Of a DNA stretch of 64,000 bases, positions 1 through 8,393 are shown in pieces. The notes beneath the pieces were generated by a model. The model made no database searches and had not been told where the DNA came from. It was given only the letters and a program-made list of their open reading frames with translations. The DNA comes from JAFGSZ01 sp964492185 (lineage in GTDB: Bacteria; Bacteroidota; Bacteroidia; Bacteroidales; UBA10428): assembly GCA_964492185.1 (NCBI GenBank), contig CAZBJH010000001.1, positions 12,905 to 76,904 on the forward strand, written 5' to 3'. The number at the start of each line of letters is the position of its first letter. Within the stretch, counting starts at the first letter, position 1. The translations under genes and the position numbers were made by a program.

Positions 1-137
1 GGAAGAGTCATGCCAATCTTTTATTTTACAATTGGCTCAATTATTATGTATATCAGTTGACACCTTATGATATTAAGGATGTGGGTAATAAGTTGAGGAA
101 TTTTGGATATAAAAAGGGGAGAGAGGGGAGAAGATGA
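1..137 (+). CDS. metA: Homoserine O-acyltransferase (MetA family), C-terminal end only
   Basis: The gene runs in from the left edge; codons start at base 3 and the TGA is at 135-137. The 44 visible residues include [22 protein letters not shown], close to the conserved C-terminus of MetA (E. coli MetA ends in a NWLNY-VYQ-TPYD motif). MetA acylates homoserine with succinyl- or acetyl-CoA in methionine synthesis; the acyl donor cannot be told from this fragment. The C-terminal tail is basic. The family assignment rests on this one motif, which is distinctive. Confidence 0.8.
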   Translation, partial: KSHANLLFYNWLNYYVYQLTPYDIKDVGNKLRNFGYKKGREGRR

Positions 138-148
138 AAGCAGCCGGG

Positions 149-895
149 CTAAATCCAGCCTTTAAGCTTATAGTAGAATAAGGCACAAAATTCGCGTAAA
201 ACTGTTATTTCATAGTGCAACTGGGTCCAGAATTCATATCGTACCATAAGATTACCGCCAAGATCCGGTACAATATTCCGGCTACCCAGCTTATTATCTT
301 CAAACAATAAATTGCTTTCTATAGCTTCTTCAAAAGCAGGGATACCGTTAACATTTTTTATTCCTGTTTTTTGAAAACACATTATTGCACGGCGCATATG
401 ACCGGGTGATGTTATTAGCAATACGACCTGGGAGTCCGGATCAGCGATAAGACTTTTACAATGAATGGCCTGTTCCCTGGTATTACGTCCATCCGGTTCA
501 ATCCAAATGTACCGGGGATAATCGATAGATTCTGAGATATAATACGTAAGCTTATTCACGGAACTGTTATTGTCAGTTGTATCTCCCGGCAGGGCAAGGA
601 TAATTTCAGCTTCAGGATAATTATCTGCAACTTCTTTCGTATAGTAAGCCCTCATCAGATTAGACGGTTCAGGCATACCGCCACCTCCGAGAAATACAAT
701 ATAATCCGGTTCATTCATAGTTCCTGTTTTTGATGTCCCCAACCAGTAATAAAACCTGAAGGGTACTGTTGAAAAGCTGAGAATGAACAGCAAAAGTGCC
801 GGAATGCCGGCGATAAAAATAATATATTGAATTGTCCTAATGATCTTTTTCCCAGTCAGAACAATAAGAGATTTATATTGGGATCGTAAAGGCAT
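149..895 (-). CDS. ElyC/SanA/YdcF family (DUF218) membrane-anchored protein
   Basis: The 248-residue protein has a short basic N-terminus and one hydrophobic segment (about residues 20-48), followed by a DUF218-type Rossmann-like domain. Family hallmarks are the DYIVFLGGGG strand-loop near residue 65, the acidic/polar middle (LPGDTT), EPDGRNTREQA near 133-143 and the LLITSPGHMRRA motif near 158-169. Family members (SanA, ElyC, YdcF) act at the cell envelope and influence envelope integrity; the biochemical activity is poorly defined. It converges on the metA end with 11 bases between them. The start is the ATG at 895; the 190 bases upstream hold no other gene. The exact role is unknown. Confidence 0.8.
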   Translation of the reverse strand: MPLRSQYKSLIVLTGKKIIRTIQYIIFIAGIPALLLFILSFSTVPFRFYYWLGTSKTGTMNEPDYIVFLGGGGMPEPSNLMRAYYTKEVADNYPEAEIILALPGDTTDNNSSVNKLTYYISESIDYPRYIWIEPDGRNTREQAIHCKSLIADPDSQVVLLITSPGHMRRAIMCFQKTGIKNVNGIPAFEEAIESNLLFEDNKLGSRNIVPDLGGNLMVRYEFWTQLHYEITVLREFCALFYYKLKGWI

Positions 896-1086
896 ATTTA
901 TATTTTATGAATAAAGATAAGAAATACCAACAATTACCGGTATAGGCAAAAATAATACCGGATAAAAACTACAGAATGTACAGAAACAGGTTAAATATTA
1001 ATTATTTTTACGCGGTTCAATTATTAAAATATTTTATAACTTACCATTTATAAAAGGTCATAAAACACCTAAATTTAATTATCATA

Positions 1087-1767
1087 ATGGAAAATAAGAA
1101 ATCATATACTGGAAAATCGGGACAGTCAGTTAAAAAAGAAACTGATGCTACAAGTAATAATCATTCAACAAAAACAGCCGGAAACACAGTAAAAAGGTCG
1201 AAAACAAAAGCTACACGTACCAGGGCACGAAAAAAAAAAGCCGCCACCCGGGAAACTGCTACGGTAAATACGAAAAAACCTTCAGTAGCACCCGGTAATT
1301 CGATGAATAGAACAGGGAGTTCAAAAAAGCCGGGAAAATATGACACGACCAAAGCAGCCGGCTCACAAGTGCATTTAACCGGCCATGAAAACAAAATTCC
1401 TGAAATAAAAACTTCAGGCACAGGTCAAAATCAGAGTGCATCCAAAACAGATGCATCGGTAATGCCCAAGCTTAAAAAAAGCAAACGATCACAGGAAAAA
1501 GTAAGAAAAAACAAACCCCTGTCGGATCAGCAGTTGGAAGCAAGAATTAAAAAGCAGAAGAAAAAACTCTCGAATGCAAAAAAGAAACTGAAAAAAGCAG
1601 AAAACAAAACCGATCAGATATTAAAAGATTTTAAAAAAACAAAGAACAGTAAAAAAGATAATAACAAGATCAAAAACAAACTGATCAAAGCATTCGAGAA
1701 AGTATTCGTGAGAAAATCAAAAGTAAAATCAAAGAAAAAGAAGTTAAAAAAACTAAATAACAGGTAA
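1087..1767 (+). CDS. Lysine-rich, low-complexity basic protein (histone H1-like composition)
   Basis: The 226-residue product is dominated by Lys, Thr, Ser, Ala and Asn. Residues 1-140 look disordered with clusters such as RTRARKKKAATRE; residues 148-226 are almost entirely charged, with KKLSNAKKKLKKAENK and a terminal KSKKKKLKKLNNR, likely a helix or coiled coil. No signal peptide or membrane segment is present. Such composition suggests nucleic-acid or other polyanion binding, but no family is recognised. It starts at an ATG about 190 bases after the divergent DUF218 gene. Long antisense frames over it are composition artefacts. Reality as a gene is likely; function is unassigned. Confidence 0.65.
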   Translation: MENKKSYTGKSGQSVKKETDATSNNHSTKTAGNTVKRSKTKATRTRARKKKAATRETATVNTKKPSVAPGNSMNRTGSSKKPGKYDTTKAAGSQVHLTGHENKIPEIKTSGTGQNQSASKTDASVMPKLKKSKRSQEKVRKNKPLSDQQLEARIKKQKKKLSNAKKKLKKAENKTDQILKDFKKTKNSKKDNNKIKNKLIKAFEKVFVRKSKVKSKKKKLKKLNNR

Positions 1768-1803
1768 ACTCATAGATGCTTATATTATACTATAACTGTT
1801 AAA

Positions 1804-1976
1804 TTGGTGTCTGTAAATAAAGCTGGTAAAATCTTTAACTGGTCATGTATCTGTTCAGATTGTTCAATTTGAAAAACTTGCATAGTCCGAATACGCGGAA
1901 TTTACTTTTGTAGTAAATGAGCAATTTTCGGATAAGTGTAAAGCTGCAAATGGGGCTTATGTGCAAACATAACTGG
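1804..1976 (+). repeat. MITE-like repeat, subtype A, degenerate copy
   Basis: This stretch aligns by eye with the better preserved copies at 22037 and 34556: GTGTCTGTAAATAAAG start, CATGTATCTGTTCAGA, TAGTCCGAATACGCGGA, and TGAGCAATTTTCGGATAAG in the same order. It has many substitutions, so it is an old copy. It occupies most of the gap between the lysine-rich gene and the THX gene, and ends about 12 bases from the 3' end of the latter. Confidence 0.75.
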
Positions 1977-1987
1977 TCTGATCTGTA

Positions 1988-2296
1988 TTATTCTTTATTT
2001 TTTTCTTCTGATGGTTTTTTAGTTTTTGATCTTTTCTTTACGGTTTTTTCATCTGATGTCTTTTTAGTCTGGGTACCAGGTTTACCGGTTATTTCTTTGT
2101 AAGATGCTGCCTGTTTTTTCTTTTCTTCCTTTTTTTGTTCTTTTTCTTGTTTTATTTTCTCTCCTTTATCTGCCAATTGTTTCAATTCGGGATTAATGGC
2201 GGTAACAGGTTTGTTTTTTCTTTTTTTTAACCGTCTTCGACCATATGATTTATTTACTATTTTTCCTCTTCGTGTCTTTAAATCTCCTTTTCCCAT
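1988..2296 (-). CDS. 30S ribosomal protein THX, with long charged C-terminal extension
   Basis: The N-terminus MGKGDLKTRRGKIVNKSYG followed by RRRLKKRK matches the THX (Thx) family, the small basic peptide that sits in the head of the 30S subunit in Thermus and is encoded in many Bacteroidota. Family members are usually some 25-50 residues; this one has 102. After residue 40 it continues as a Lys/Glu-rich tail (EKIKQEKEQKKEEKKKQ, KTVKKRSKTKKPSEEKNKE). The start codon is the ATG at 2296. The tail may be a lineage-specific extension. Family call is confident; the purpose of the tail is unknown. Confidence 0.8.
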   Translation of the reverse strand: MGKGDLKTRRGKIVNKSYGRRRLKKRKNKPVTAINPELKQLADKGEKIKQEKEQKKEEKKKQAASYKEITGKPGTQTKKTSDEKTVKKRSKTKKPSEEKNKE

Positions 2297-2431
2297 ATCG
2301 TTTTATTGTTTAATTGATTTTACATGTTTTATCAAATGTACAAATTCCTGAAAAAATTTCAATTATCAATATCAAATATCGTTCTTCTATTGATTATCTT
2401 TGTTTAAGAGATTAAAATACTTATTATTTTA

Positions 2432-2463
2432 TTTGATAATTTAGATAAAATTATCGTACTTTG
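2432..2463 (+). promoter_or_regulatory. Bacteroidota-type promoter of the rpmB operon
   Basis: A TTTG at 2432-2435 and TACTTTG at 2457-2463 are separated by 21 bases, matching the known Bacteroidota -33 (TTTG) and -7 (TAnnTTTG) elements at the usual spacing. It lies 42 bases upstream of the rpmB ATG. Predicted from sequence only. Confidence 0.6.
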
Positions 2464-2504
2464 CGCTCTGTTAAAAAAAATGCGAACTAAAAGGATTGAG
2501 AAGC

Positions 2505-2747
2505 ATGTCACAAATATGCCAGATAACAGGTAAAAAAGTCATTGTGGGAAATAATGTATCCCACTCTAAGAAAAGGACGAGAAGAAAATTTTATCCAAAT
2601 TTGTTTGTGAAAAAATTCTATCTTCCCGAAGAGGATCGCTGGATAACTTTAAATGTTTCTGCATCCGGAATTAAGAATATTAATAAAAAGGGACTCAAAG
2701 CAGCCCTTGATGAAGCAAAAACAAAAGGGTTTATCAGGAGTTATTAA
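2505..2747 (+). CDS. rpmB: 50S ribosomal protein L28
   Basis: The 80-residue protein [21 protein letters not shown]...RKFYPNL...[26 protein letters not shown] is a standard L28, a structural protein of the large ribosomal subunit. The ATG at 2505 is chosen instead of an in-frame TTG at 2496 because it gives the family N-terminus ([10 protein letters not shown]) and has a purine-rich AAAGGATTGAG just upstream. It is the first gene of the rpmB-rpmG-DUF4295 run and has a good promoter upstream. Confidence 0.97.
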   Translation: MSQICQITGKKVIVGNNVSHSKKRTRRKFYPNLFVKKFYLPEEDRWITLNVSASGIKNINKKGLKAALDEAKTKGFIRSY

Positions 2748-2765
2748 CTGCAAATATTTAGAATT

Positions 2766-2948
2766 ATGGCAAAAAAAGGGAACAGGGTGCAGGTAATCCT
2801 GGAATGTACAGAACATAAGGATAGTGGTATGCCGGGAACATCAAGGTACATTACCACAAAAAACAGAAAAAACACACCGGACCGGATGGAACGGAAAAAA
2901 TATAATCCGATCCTGAAGAAAGTAACTGTTCACAAAGAAATTAAATAA
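2766..2948 (+). CDS. rpmG: 50S ribosomal protein L33, zinc-free (C-) form
   Basis: The 60-residue protein [19 protein letters not shown]...[35 protein letters not shown] is L33 of the large subunit. Only one cysteine (residue 14) remains, so the two CxxC zinc pairs of the C+ form are missing; this is the C- type common in Bacteroidota. It begins 18 bases after rpmB and is followed 7 bases later by the DUF4295 gene, so the three are probably one transcript. Confidence 0.96.
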   Translation: MAKKGNRVQVILECTEHKDSGMPGTSRYITTKNRKNTPDRMERKKYNPILKKVTVHKEIK

Positions 2949-2955
2949 CAAAACT

Positions 2956-3108
2956 ATGGCAAAGAAAGTAGTAGCAACTTTACAGAGTGGCGCCGGAAGA
3001 AATTTTACCAAATGTATAAAAATGGTGAAATCAACAAAGTCCGATGCTTATGTATTCAAAGAAGAAGTGGTAAATAACGATCATATCAAAGATTTTTTTA
3101 AACAGTAA
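2956..3108 (+). CDS. DUF4295 small basic protein
   Basis: A 50-residue frame, MAKKVVATLQSGAGRNFTK...KSDAYVFKEEVVNNDHIKDFFKQ, sits directly after rpmG. It matches the DUF4295 family, a short Bacteroidota protein nearly always found between rpmG and ftsY and presumed to be linked to the ribosome (position-based inference; no activity is known). It was identified by translating the gap between rpmG and ftsY. The intact frame, ATG start and conserved position make it a confident gene. Confidence 0.9.
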   Translation: MAKKVVATLQSGAGRNFTKCIKMVKSTKSDAYVFKEEVVNNDHIKDFFKQ

Positions 3109-3132
3109 AAGTTTAATAAGATTTTCTATATG

Positions 3133-3167
3133 AAAAAGCTTTCTTTGGGAAAAGAAGGCTTTTTTTG
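3133..3167 (+). terminator. Rho-independent terminator after DUF4295
   Basis: AAAAAGCTTTCTTT and AAAGAAGGCTTTTTTT form a stem around a GGGA loop, ending in seven Ts. It closes the ribosomal-protein operon 25 bases after the DUF4295 stop and just before ftsY. Confidence 0.75.
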
Positions 3168-3197
3168 TATAAGTTTTATAGTTTAATCGGATTAAAA

Positions 3198-4139
3198 ATG
3201 GGACTATTTACCAGGACAAAAAAGGAGAATTTGGATAAAGGCCTTGAAAAGACAAAGGAAAATGTTTTTAAGAAGCTTTCTAGGGCAGTTGTCGGTAAAT
3301 CAAAAGTGGACGATGAAGTGCTGGATAATCTGGAGGAAGTACTTGTAACCTCGGATGTGGGCGTTAATACTACACTTAAAATAATAGAACGGATTGAACA
3401 GCGTGTGGCACACGATAAATATATAGGAACCGATGAACTGAATGCAATCCTGAAAAATGAAATTGCAGCCCTGTTGGAAGAAAATAATACCGGTGAAGCT
3501 GAAAGTTTTGATGCACAATTGAAACATAAGCCATATGTAATAATGGTAGTGGGTGTGAATGGTGCAGGGAAAACCACAACCATAGGTAAACTGGCCTGGC
3601 ATTTTAAACAGGCCGGAAAAAGTGTTATTCTGGGTGCTGCCGATACTTTTCGTGCTGCAGCAGCAGACCAGCTTACTATTTGGTCAGAACGCACAAGAGT
3701 GCCTATTATCAAACAAAATATGGGTTCTGATCCTGCTTCGGTAGCTTACGATACACTGTCTGCTGCAAAAGCCAGGGATCTTGATGTTGTTATAGTGGAT
3801 ACTGCAGGAAGATTACATAATAAGGTTAACCTGATGAATGAATTGACTAAAATTAAGAATGTGATGAAAAAAGTCATTCCGGATGCACCTCACGAAATTT
3901 TACTTATTCTGGACGGATCCACAGGACAAAATGCATTTGAACAGGCCAAACAATTCACAAAAGCCACACAAGTTAATGCCATCGCGATTACAAAGCTTGA
4001 CGGCACAGCCAAGGGTGGTGTTGTGATCGGTATTTCAGATCAGTTCCGGATACCTGTAAAATACATAGGTATTGGTGAAAAAATGGAAGATCTGCAGTTA
4101 TTTAATAAATCCGAATTTGTTGACTCACTCTTTTCTTAG
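3198..4139 (+). CDS. ftsY: Signal recognition particle receptor FtsY
   Basis: FtsY is the GTPase that docks SRP-ribosome complexes at the inner membrane. The 313-residue protein has the N domain (helices to about residue 95) and the G domain with P-loop GVNGAGKTTTIGKLA, the DTFRAAAADQL motif, DTAGR (G3), TKLDGTAKGG (G4) and the C-terminal closing GIGEKMEDLQLF. The acidic A domain is absent and replaced by a short basic start, as in many Bacteroidota. The ATG at 3198 (MGLFTRTKK) is preferred over 3165, whose extra 11 residues overlap the terminator. It lies downstream of DUF4295 and upstream of rimO, a conserved order. Confidence 0.97.
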   Translation: MGLFTRTKKENLDKGLEKTKENVFKKLSRAVVGKSKVDDEVLDNLEEVLVTSDVGVNTTLKIIERIEQRVAHDKYIGTDELNAILKNEIAALLEENNTGEAESFDAQLKHKPYVIMVVGVNGAGKTTTIGKLAWHFKQAGKSVILGAADTFRAAAADQLTIWSERTRVPIIKQNMGSDPASVAYDTLSAAKARDLDVVIVDTAGRLHNKVNLMNELTKIKNVMKKVIPDAPHEILLILDGSTGQNAFEQAKQFTKATQVNAIAITKLDGTAKGGVVIGISDQFRIPVKYIGIGEKMEDLQLFNKSEFVDSLFS

Positions 4140-4229
4140 ATTATTACATCTGGTTAATATATTACCTGGAACTCACTTAGCGCGATCCTGAAAACCTGGA
4201 ACTATTAGATATGTTCTTATTATAATTAA

Positions 4230-5543
4230 ATGATAACCAATATAAAGAATAAGGTCATCAATATAGTTACTTTAGGCTGTTCAAAGAATTTGGTTGATTC
4301 GGAGGTGCTTATGAAACAGTTGGATATAAATGGCTTTCAGGTAGTACATAATGATGATACAAAAGGGGCGGGGATCGTTATTATCAATACCTGCGGTTTT
4401 ATTAAAGATGCTAAAGAGGAATCGATTAATACAATTTTACATTATATTAAAGCCAAACAACAGGGTATTATTGACTGGCTGATTGTTATGGGTTGCCTTT
4501 CCCAGCGTTACAGGGATGAACTCAGGGCTGAAATGCCCGAAGTCGATGAATATTTCGGGTCTGCAGACATTAGTTCGGTAGTCAGGTTTTTAGGTGCAGA
4601 TTACAGGAAGGAACTGGTTGGAGAGAGACTTCTTACCACACCCTCGCATTATGCTTACCTTAAGATATCAGAAGGATGTGACCGAAGATGCTCATTTTGT
4701 GCTATTCCGCTAATGCGTGGCAGGCACCGTTCAAAAGCTATTGAAGATATTGAATATGAAGCTTGTAAACTGGCAGGTGGGGGTGTAAAGGAACTGATCC
4801 TGATTGCCCAGGATCTGACTTATTATGGTGTTGATTTATACCACCGTCAGAAACTGTCAGAATTATTGAACCGATTATCTGATATAAGAGGGCTGGACTG
4901 GATCAGGTTGCATTATGCTTACCCTGCAAATTTTCCCTTTGATATTCTTCCTGTGATCCGTGAAAGGGAAAATATCTGTAATTATATTGACATTCCTTTT
5001 CAGCATATCAGTGATAAGGTATTAAAATTAATGAAACGCCGGATAACGAAACAACAAATTTATGATCTTATTGAAAAAATTCGTTCGGAAATACCCGGTA
5101 TTACACTAAGAACTACCTTAATGACAGGGCATCCGGGTGAGGATCAGGATGATTTTGACCAACTCAGGCAGTTCGTGTCACAGATTCAGTTCGATCGCTT
5201 GGGTGTATTTACATATTCACAGGAAGAAGATACCTGGTCGGCAAATAATTTATCTGACAACATACCTGAAAGGGAAAAGCAGAACAGGGCAAACCTGATC
5301 ATGAAAATTCAGAATGAGATTTCGGCTGAGCTTAATGATAAAAAAACCGGTTCATTACTCAGTGTACTTATTGACAGGGTGGAAGGTGAATATTTTATTG
5401 GTCGTACCGAAGCTGATTCACCTGAAGTTGATAATGAAGTATTGATTAGAAGAAATGAACAGCAAATAAAGACAGGTAAGTTCTATACGGTGAAAATTAC
5501 TTCAGCAATGGATTACGACCTCTATGGTGAAATTGTACAATAA
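4230..5543 (+). CDS. rimO: Ribosomal protein S12 methylthiotransferase RimO
   Basis: RimO is a radical-SAM enzyme that adds a methylthio group to an aspartate of ribosomal protein S12. The 437-residue protein has the N-terminal UPF0004 domain (VTLGCSKNLVDSEVL near 14-28, NTCGFI near 53-58, MGCLSQRY near 87-94), the radical-SAM triad CDRRCSFC near 150-157 in SEGCDRRCSFCAIP, and a C-terminal TRAM domain ending in DYDLYGEIV. All three N-terminal cluster cysteines and the three SAM-cluster cysteines are present. The SEGCDRRCSFCAIPLMRGRHRS sequence favours RimO over MiaB. It lies 90 bases after ftsY. Confidence 0.96.
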   Translation: MITNIKNKVINIVTLGCSKNLVDSEVLMKQLDINGFQVVHNDDTKGAGIVIINTCGFIKDAKEESINTILHYIKAKQQGIIDWLIVMGCLSQRYRDELRAEMPEVDEYFGSADISSVVRFLGADYRKELVGERLLTTPSHYAYLKISEGCDRRCSFCAIPLMRGRHRSKAIEDIEYEACKLAGGGVKELILIAQDLTYYGVDLYHRQKLSELLNRLSDIRGLDWIRLHYAYPANFPFDILPVIRERENICNYIDIPFQHISDKVLKLMKRRITKQQIYDLIEKIRSEIPGITLRTTLMTGHPGEDQDDFDQLRQFVSQIQFDRLGVFTYSQEEDTWSANNLSDNIPEREKQNRANLIMKIQNEISAELNDKKTGSLLSVLIDRVEGEYFIGRTEADSPEVDNEVLIRRNEQQIKTGKFYTVKITSAMDYDLYGEIVQ

Positions 5544-5553
5544 AACCCCATAT

Positions 5554-5588
5554 AAAAAAAGCGAATGATTATCTCATCCGCTTTTTAT
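5554..5588. terminator. Bidirectional terminator between rimO and clpC
   Basis: AAAAAAAGCGAATGA and TCATCCGCTTTTT pair across a TTATC loop. The A-run on one side and T-run on the other make it usable from both converging genes, rimO and clpC. Confidence 0.8.
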
Positions 5589-5618
5589 TTATTATTAAAA
5601 CCTTAGTGTTTGTTTCAA

Positions 5619-8171
5619 TTATTCTTTAAGCATCTTACTTTCCTGTTCACTCTTTATAACCTTCATGGTTATTTCTTCATTCTTTTTGCTGAATCCTACA
5701 GAGATCGTATCGCCTTCCTTCAGATCGGACTTTATTATAATCTCAGCCATCGGATCCTCAAGATACTTCTGAATAGCCCGTTTAAGAGGACGTGCACCAA
5801 ACTGGATGTCATAGCCCTTTTCTGCAATATAATCTTTTGCAGCAGGTGTAAGCTTGATCTTGTAACCAAGATTAGTGATCCTTTCATATAATCCCTCCAG
5901 CTCAATATCAATGATTTTATGAATATTTTCACGTGTAAGAGTATTAAATAATACAACATCATCCAGCCGATTGAGAAATTCAGGGGCAAATGCCTTCTTT
6001 AATGCATTCTGTATTATGCTCCTGGCATAATCATTAGTTGATGTTTGTTTTGCTTTCGTTGTAAAACCGACCCCCTGGCCAAAATCCTTCAGTTGCCTTG
6101 TACCGATATTGGAGGTCATGATGACTATGGTATTTCTGAAGTCTACCTTGCGGCCAAGGCTATCTGTAAGCTGGCCTTCATCAAGAACCTGCAGTAAAAT
6201 ATGGTACACATCAGGATGAGCTTTTTCAATTTCATCAAGTAACACAACTGAATATGGCCTTCTGCGCACCTTTTCCGTAAGCTGCCCGCCTTCTTCGTAT
6301 CCAACATAACCCGGAGGTGCACCAACCAGTCTAGATACAGAGAATTTCTCCATATACTCGCTCATATCAAGTCTGATAAGGTTTTCTGTTGAGTCAAACA
6401 GGTATTGGGCAAGGACTTTGGCAAGCTGGGTTTTTCCGACGCCTGTTGGTCCGAGGAAAATAAAAGTACCAATGGGTTTATTCGGATCCTTCAGGCCTGC
6501 CCTGTTACGCTGTATTGAACGTACTACTTTACCGATGGCATCTTCCTGGCCAACAACAAGGCCACTTATTTCAGTTTGCATTTTCAGTAGTCGGACACCT
6601 TCAGCCTGAGCGATTCGCTGTACTGGCACACCAGTCATCATGGCCACGACCTCTGCCACTTTTTCTTCATCCACAATCTCCCGGTTCCGGGCCAGTTCTT
6701 TTTCCCAACGAACCTTTTCTTCCTCAAGCATTTCAATTAACTCTTTTTCCTTGTCCCGGAAGCTGGCAGCTTTTTCAAAATTCTGGTTTTTAACTGCTTT
6801 GATTTTTTCTTTTTTTGTTTCTTCAACTTTTTTTTCGAGGTTCAGAATTGATTCAGGAACCACTATATTGGAAATATGCACCCTTGATCCTGATTCGTCA
6901 AGTGCATCAATAGCCTTATCCGGAAGATGCCTGTCGGATATATACCGGTTGGTAAGCTTCACGCAGGCATCAATCGCTTCAGGTGTGTAGATAACATTAT
7001 GATGATCTTCGTAGCGTTCTTTAATATTATTTAATATCTCAATGGTTTCGTGTGACGATGTCGGTTCAATCATCACTTTCTGGAACCGCCTTTCAAGTGC
7101 ACCGTCCTTTTCAATGTGCTGCCTGTATTCATCGAGAGTTGTAGCACCTATACATTGTATATCACCACGTGCAAGTGCCGGTTTGAGCATGTTGGCCGCA
7201 TCAAGTGAACCGGTAGCTCCACCGGCACCCACAATAGTATGGATCTCATCAATAAACAAAATGACATTTGTCGTTTTTGATAATTCGTTTAAAATTGCCT
7301 TCATGCGTTCCTCAAATTGCCCGCGATATTTGGTGCCTGCCACAATTGAGGCAAGGTCAAGTGTAACTACCCGTTTACCAAAGAGTACACGTGAAACTTT
7401 ACGCTGTATAATTCTCATGGCAAGCCCCTCCGCTATAGCGGATTTTCCTACGCCTGGTTCACCGATCAATATTGGGTTGTTTTTCTTCCTTCGGCTAAGT
7501 ATTTGTGCCAATCGCTCAATTTCCCTTTCTCTTCCTATGATCGGGTCAAGCCTGTCTTCCTCAACAGCTTTTGTCAGGTCAATACCGAAATTATCCAATA
7601 CGGGGGTTTCCGAAGCGGTTTTCTGACCTGATTCAGGACCTCCTGCTTTGCCGGTGCCGAATGTGCCGGCCGGATCATCTTCATCACTGGAGAATTCGGC
7701 TTTAGGACCTGCATCAGGAGTTTCGGTACGTCCCTGAAGATCATGTTCAAGTTCACGTTTTACCTTATTATAATTGATATAATGGTCTTCAAGTACCTGC
7801 GTAATTGTACTGTTTTCGTCCTTGATCAGGGCCAGAAGCAAATGTCCGGTATCTATTGTGCTTTTCTTTAAAGCTTTGGCTTCAAGATAGACAAGCTTGA
7901 GTATTCGTTCGCTTGATTTCAATAAGGGAATATTGTCAGTATCCGTCAGTTTGATCGGTTTAGACTGGTGTAGTGTATTTTCAATATCCTTTCTTAGATC
8001 ATACAGGTTAGCGCCCAGTGTGATCAGAACATCAATTGCAACACCTTCACCCTCACGCAGAATTCCCAGGAATAAATGTTCCGGCGCTATTTCAAGATTG
8101 CCCAAACGTATAGCTTCCTCTTTGCTGTATGATAATACATCTTTTATCCGTTGTGAAAATTTTGCATCCAT
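5619..8171 (-). CDS. clpC: ATP-dependent Clp protease ATPase subunit ClpC
   Basis: ClpC unfolds proteins and feeds them to ClpP. The 850 residues show two Clp_N repeats (about 3-145), a linker rich in Gly/Glu, AAA module 1 with Walker A GEPGVGKSA (near 237) and Walker B LFIDEIHTIVGAG, a UVR-containing middle domain (NLEKKVEETKKEKIKAVKNQNFEKAASFRDKE), AAA module 2 with GPTGVGKTQLAK and VVLLDEIEKAHPDVY, and the D2-small domain. The short middle region with a UVR motif separates ClpC from ClpB. Its C-terminus contains GFTTKAKQ, close to the VGF-type ClpP-binding region. Transcription diverges from gyrA across a 220-base region. Confidence 0.96.
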   Translation of the reverse strand: MDAKFSQRIKDVLSYSKEEAIRLGNLEIAPEHLFLGILREGEGVAIDVLITLGANLYDLRKDIENTLHQSKPIKLTDTDNIPLLKSSERILKLVYLEAKALKKSTIDTGHLLLALIKDENSTITQVLEDHYINYNKVKRELEHDLQGRTETPDAGPKAEFSSDEDDPAGTFGTGKAGGPESGQKTASETPVLDNFGIDLTKAVEEDRLDPIIGREREIERLAQILSRRKKNNPILIGEPGVGKSAIAEGLAMRIIQRKVSRVLFGKRVVTLDLASIVAGTKYRGQFEERMKAILNELSKTTNVILFIDEIHTIVGAGGATGSLDAANMLKPALARGDIQCIGATTLDEYRQHIEKDGALERRFQKVMIEPTSSHETIEILNNIKERYEDHHNVIYTPEAIDACVKLTNRYISDRHLPDKAIDALDESGSRVHISNIVVPESILNLEKKVEETKKEKIKAVKNQNFEKAASFRDKEKELIEMLEEEKVRWEKELARNREIVDEEKVAEVVAMMTGVPVQRIAQAEGVRLLKMQTEISGLVVGQEDAIGKVVRSIQRNRAGLKDPNKPIGTFIFLGPTGVGKTQLAKVLAQYLFDSTENLIRLDMSEYMEKFSVSRLVGAPPGYVGYEEGGQLTEKVRRRPYSVVLLDEIEKAHPDVYHILLQVLDEGQLTDSLGRKVDFRNTIVIMTSNIGTRQLKDFGQGVGFTTKAKQTSTNDYARSIIQNALKKAFAPEFLNRLDDVVLFNTLTRENIHKIIDIELEGLYERITNLGYKIKLTPAAKDYIAEKGYDIQFGARPLKRAIQKYLEDPMAEIIIKSDLKEGDTISVGFSKKNEEITMKVIKSEQESKMLKE

Positions 8172-8393
8172 ATTTCTCTCCTAATTATCTCATAATAATG
8201 CATCATTCAAGTAAACTCAACCAGTGCAAATATACTAATAAAATAACAACGATTTATAAACATTGTTGTGTTAATAATTAACTCTGCAAATAGCTTACCA
8301 AAACCGTTATAAATATCTACTTTAGTAGACTAATCTTTATTAAATTTAGTATAAATTTGCCAATTCAAAAAATATTTACAGAACTTATTGAAA

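Noticed and set aside
1161..1456. Two antisense ORFs over the lysine-rich gene
   Set aside because: They are Phe/Leu-rich mirrors of AAA/GAA-rich DNA.
2496..2504. TTG start before rpmB
   Set aside because: It overlaps the likely ribosome-binding purines and adds residues not found in L28.
8388..8393. TTG start six bases before the gyrA ATG
   Set aside because: The ATG at 8394 gives the family N-terminus MSERERI.
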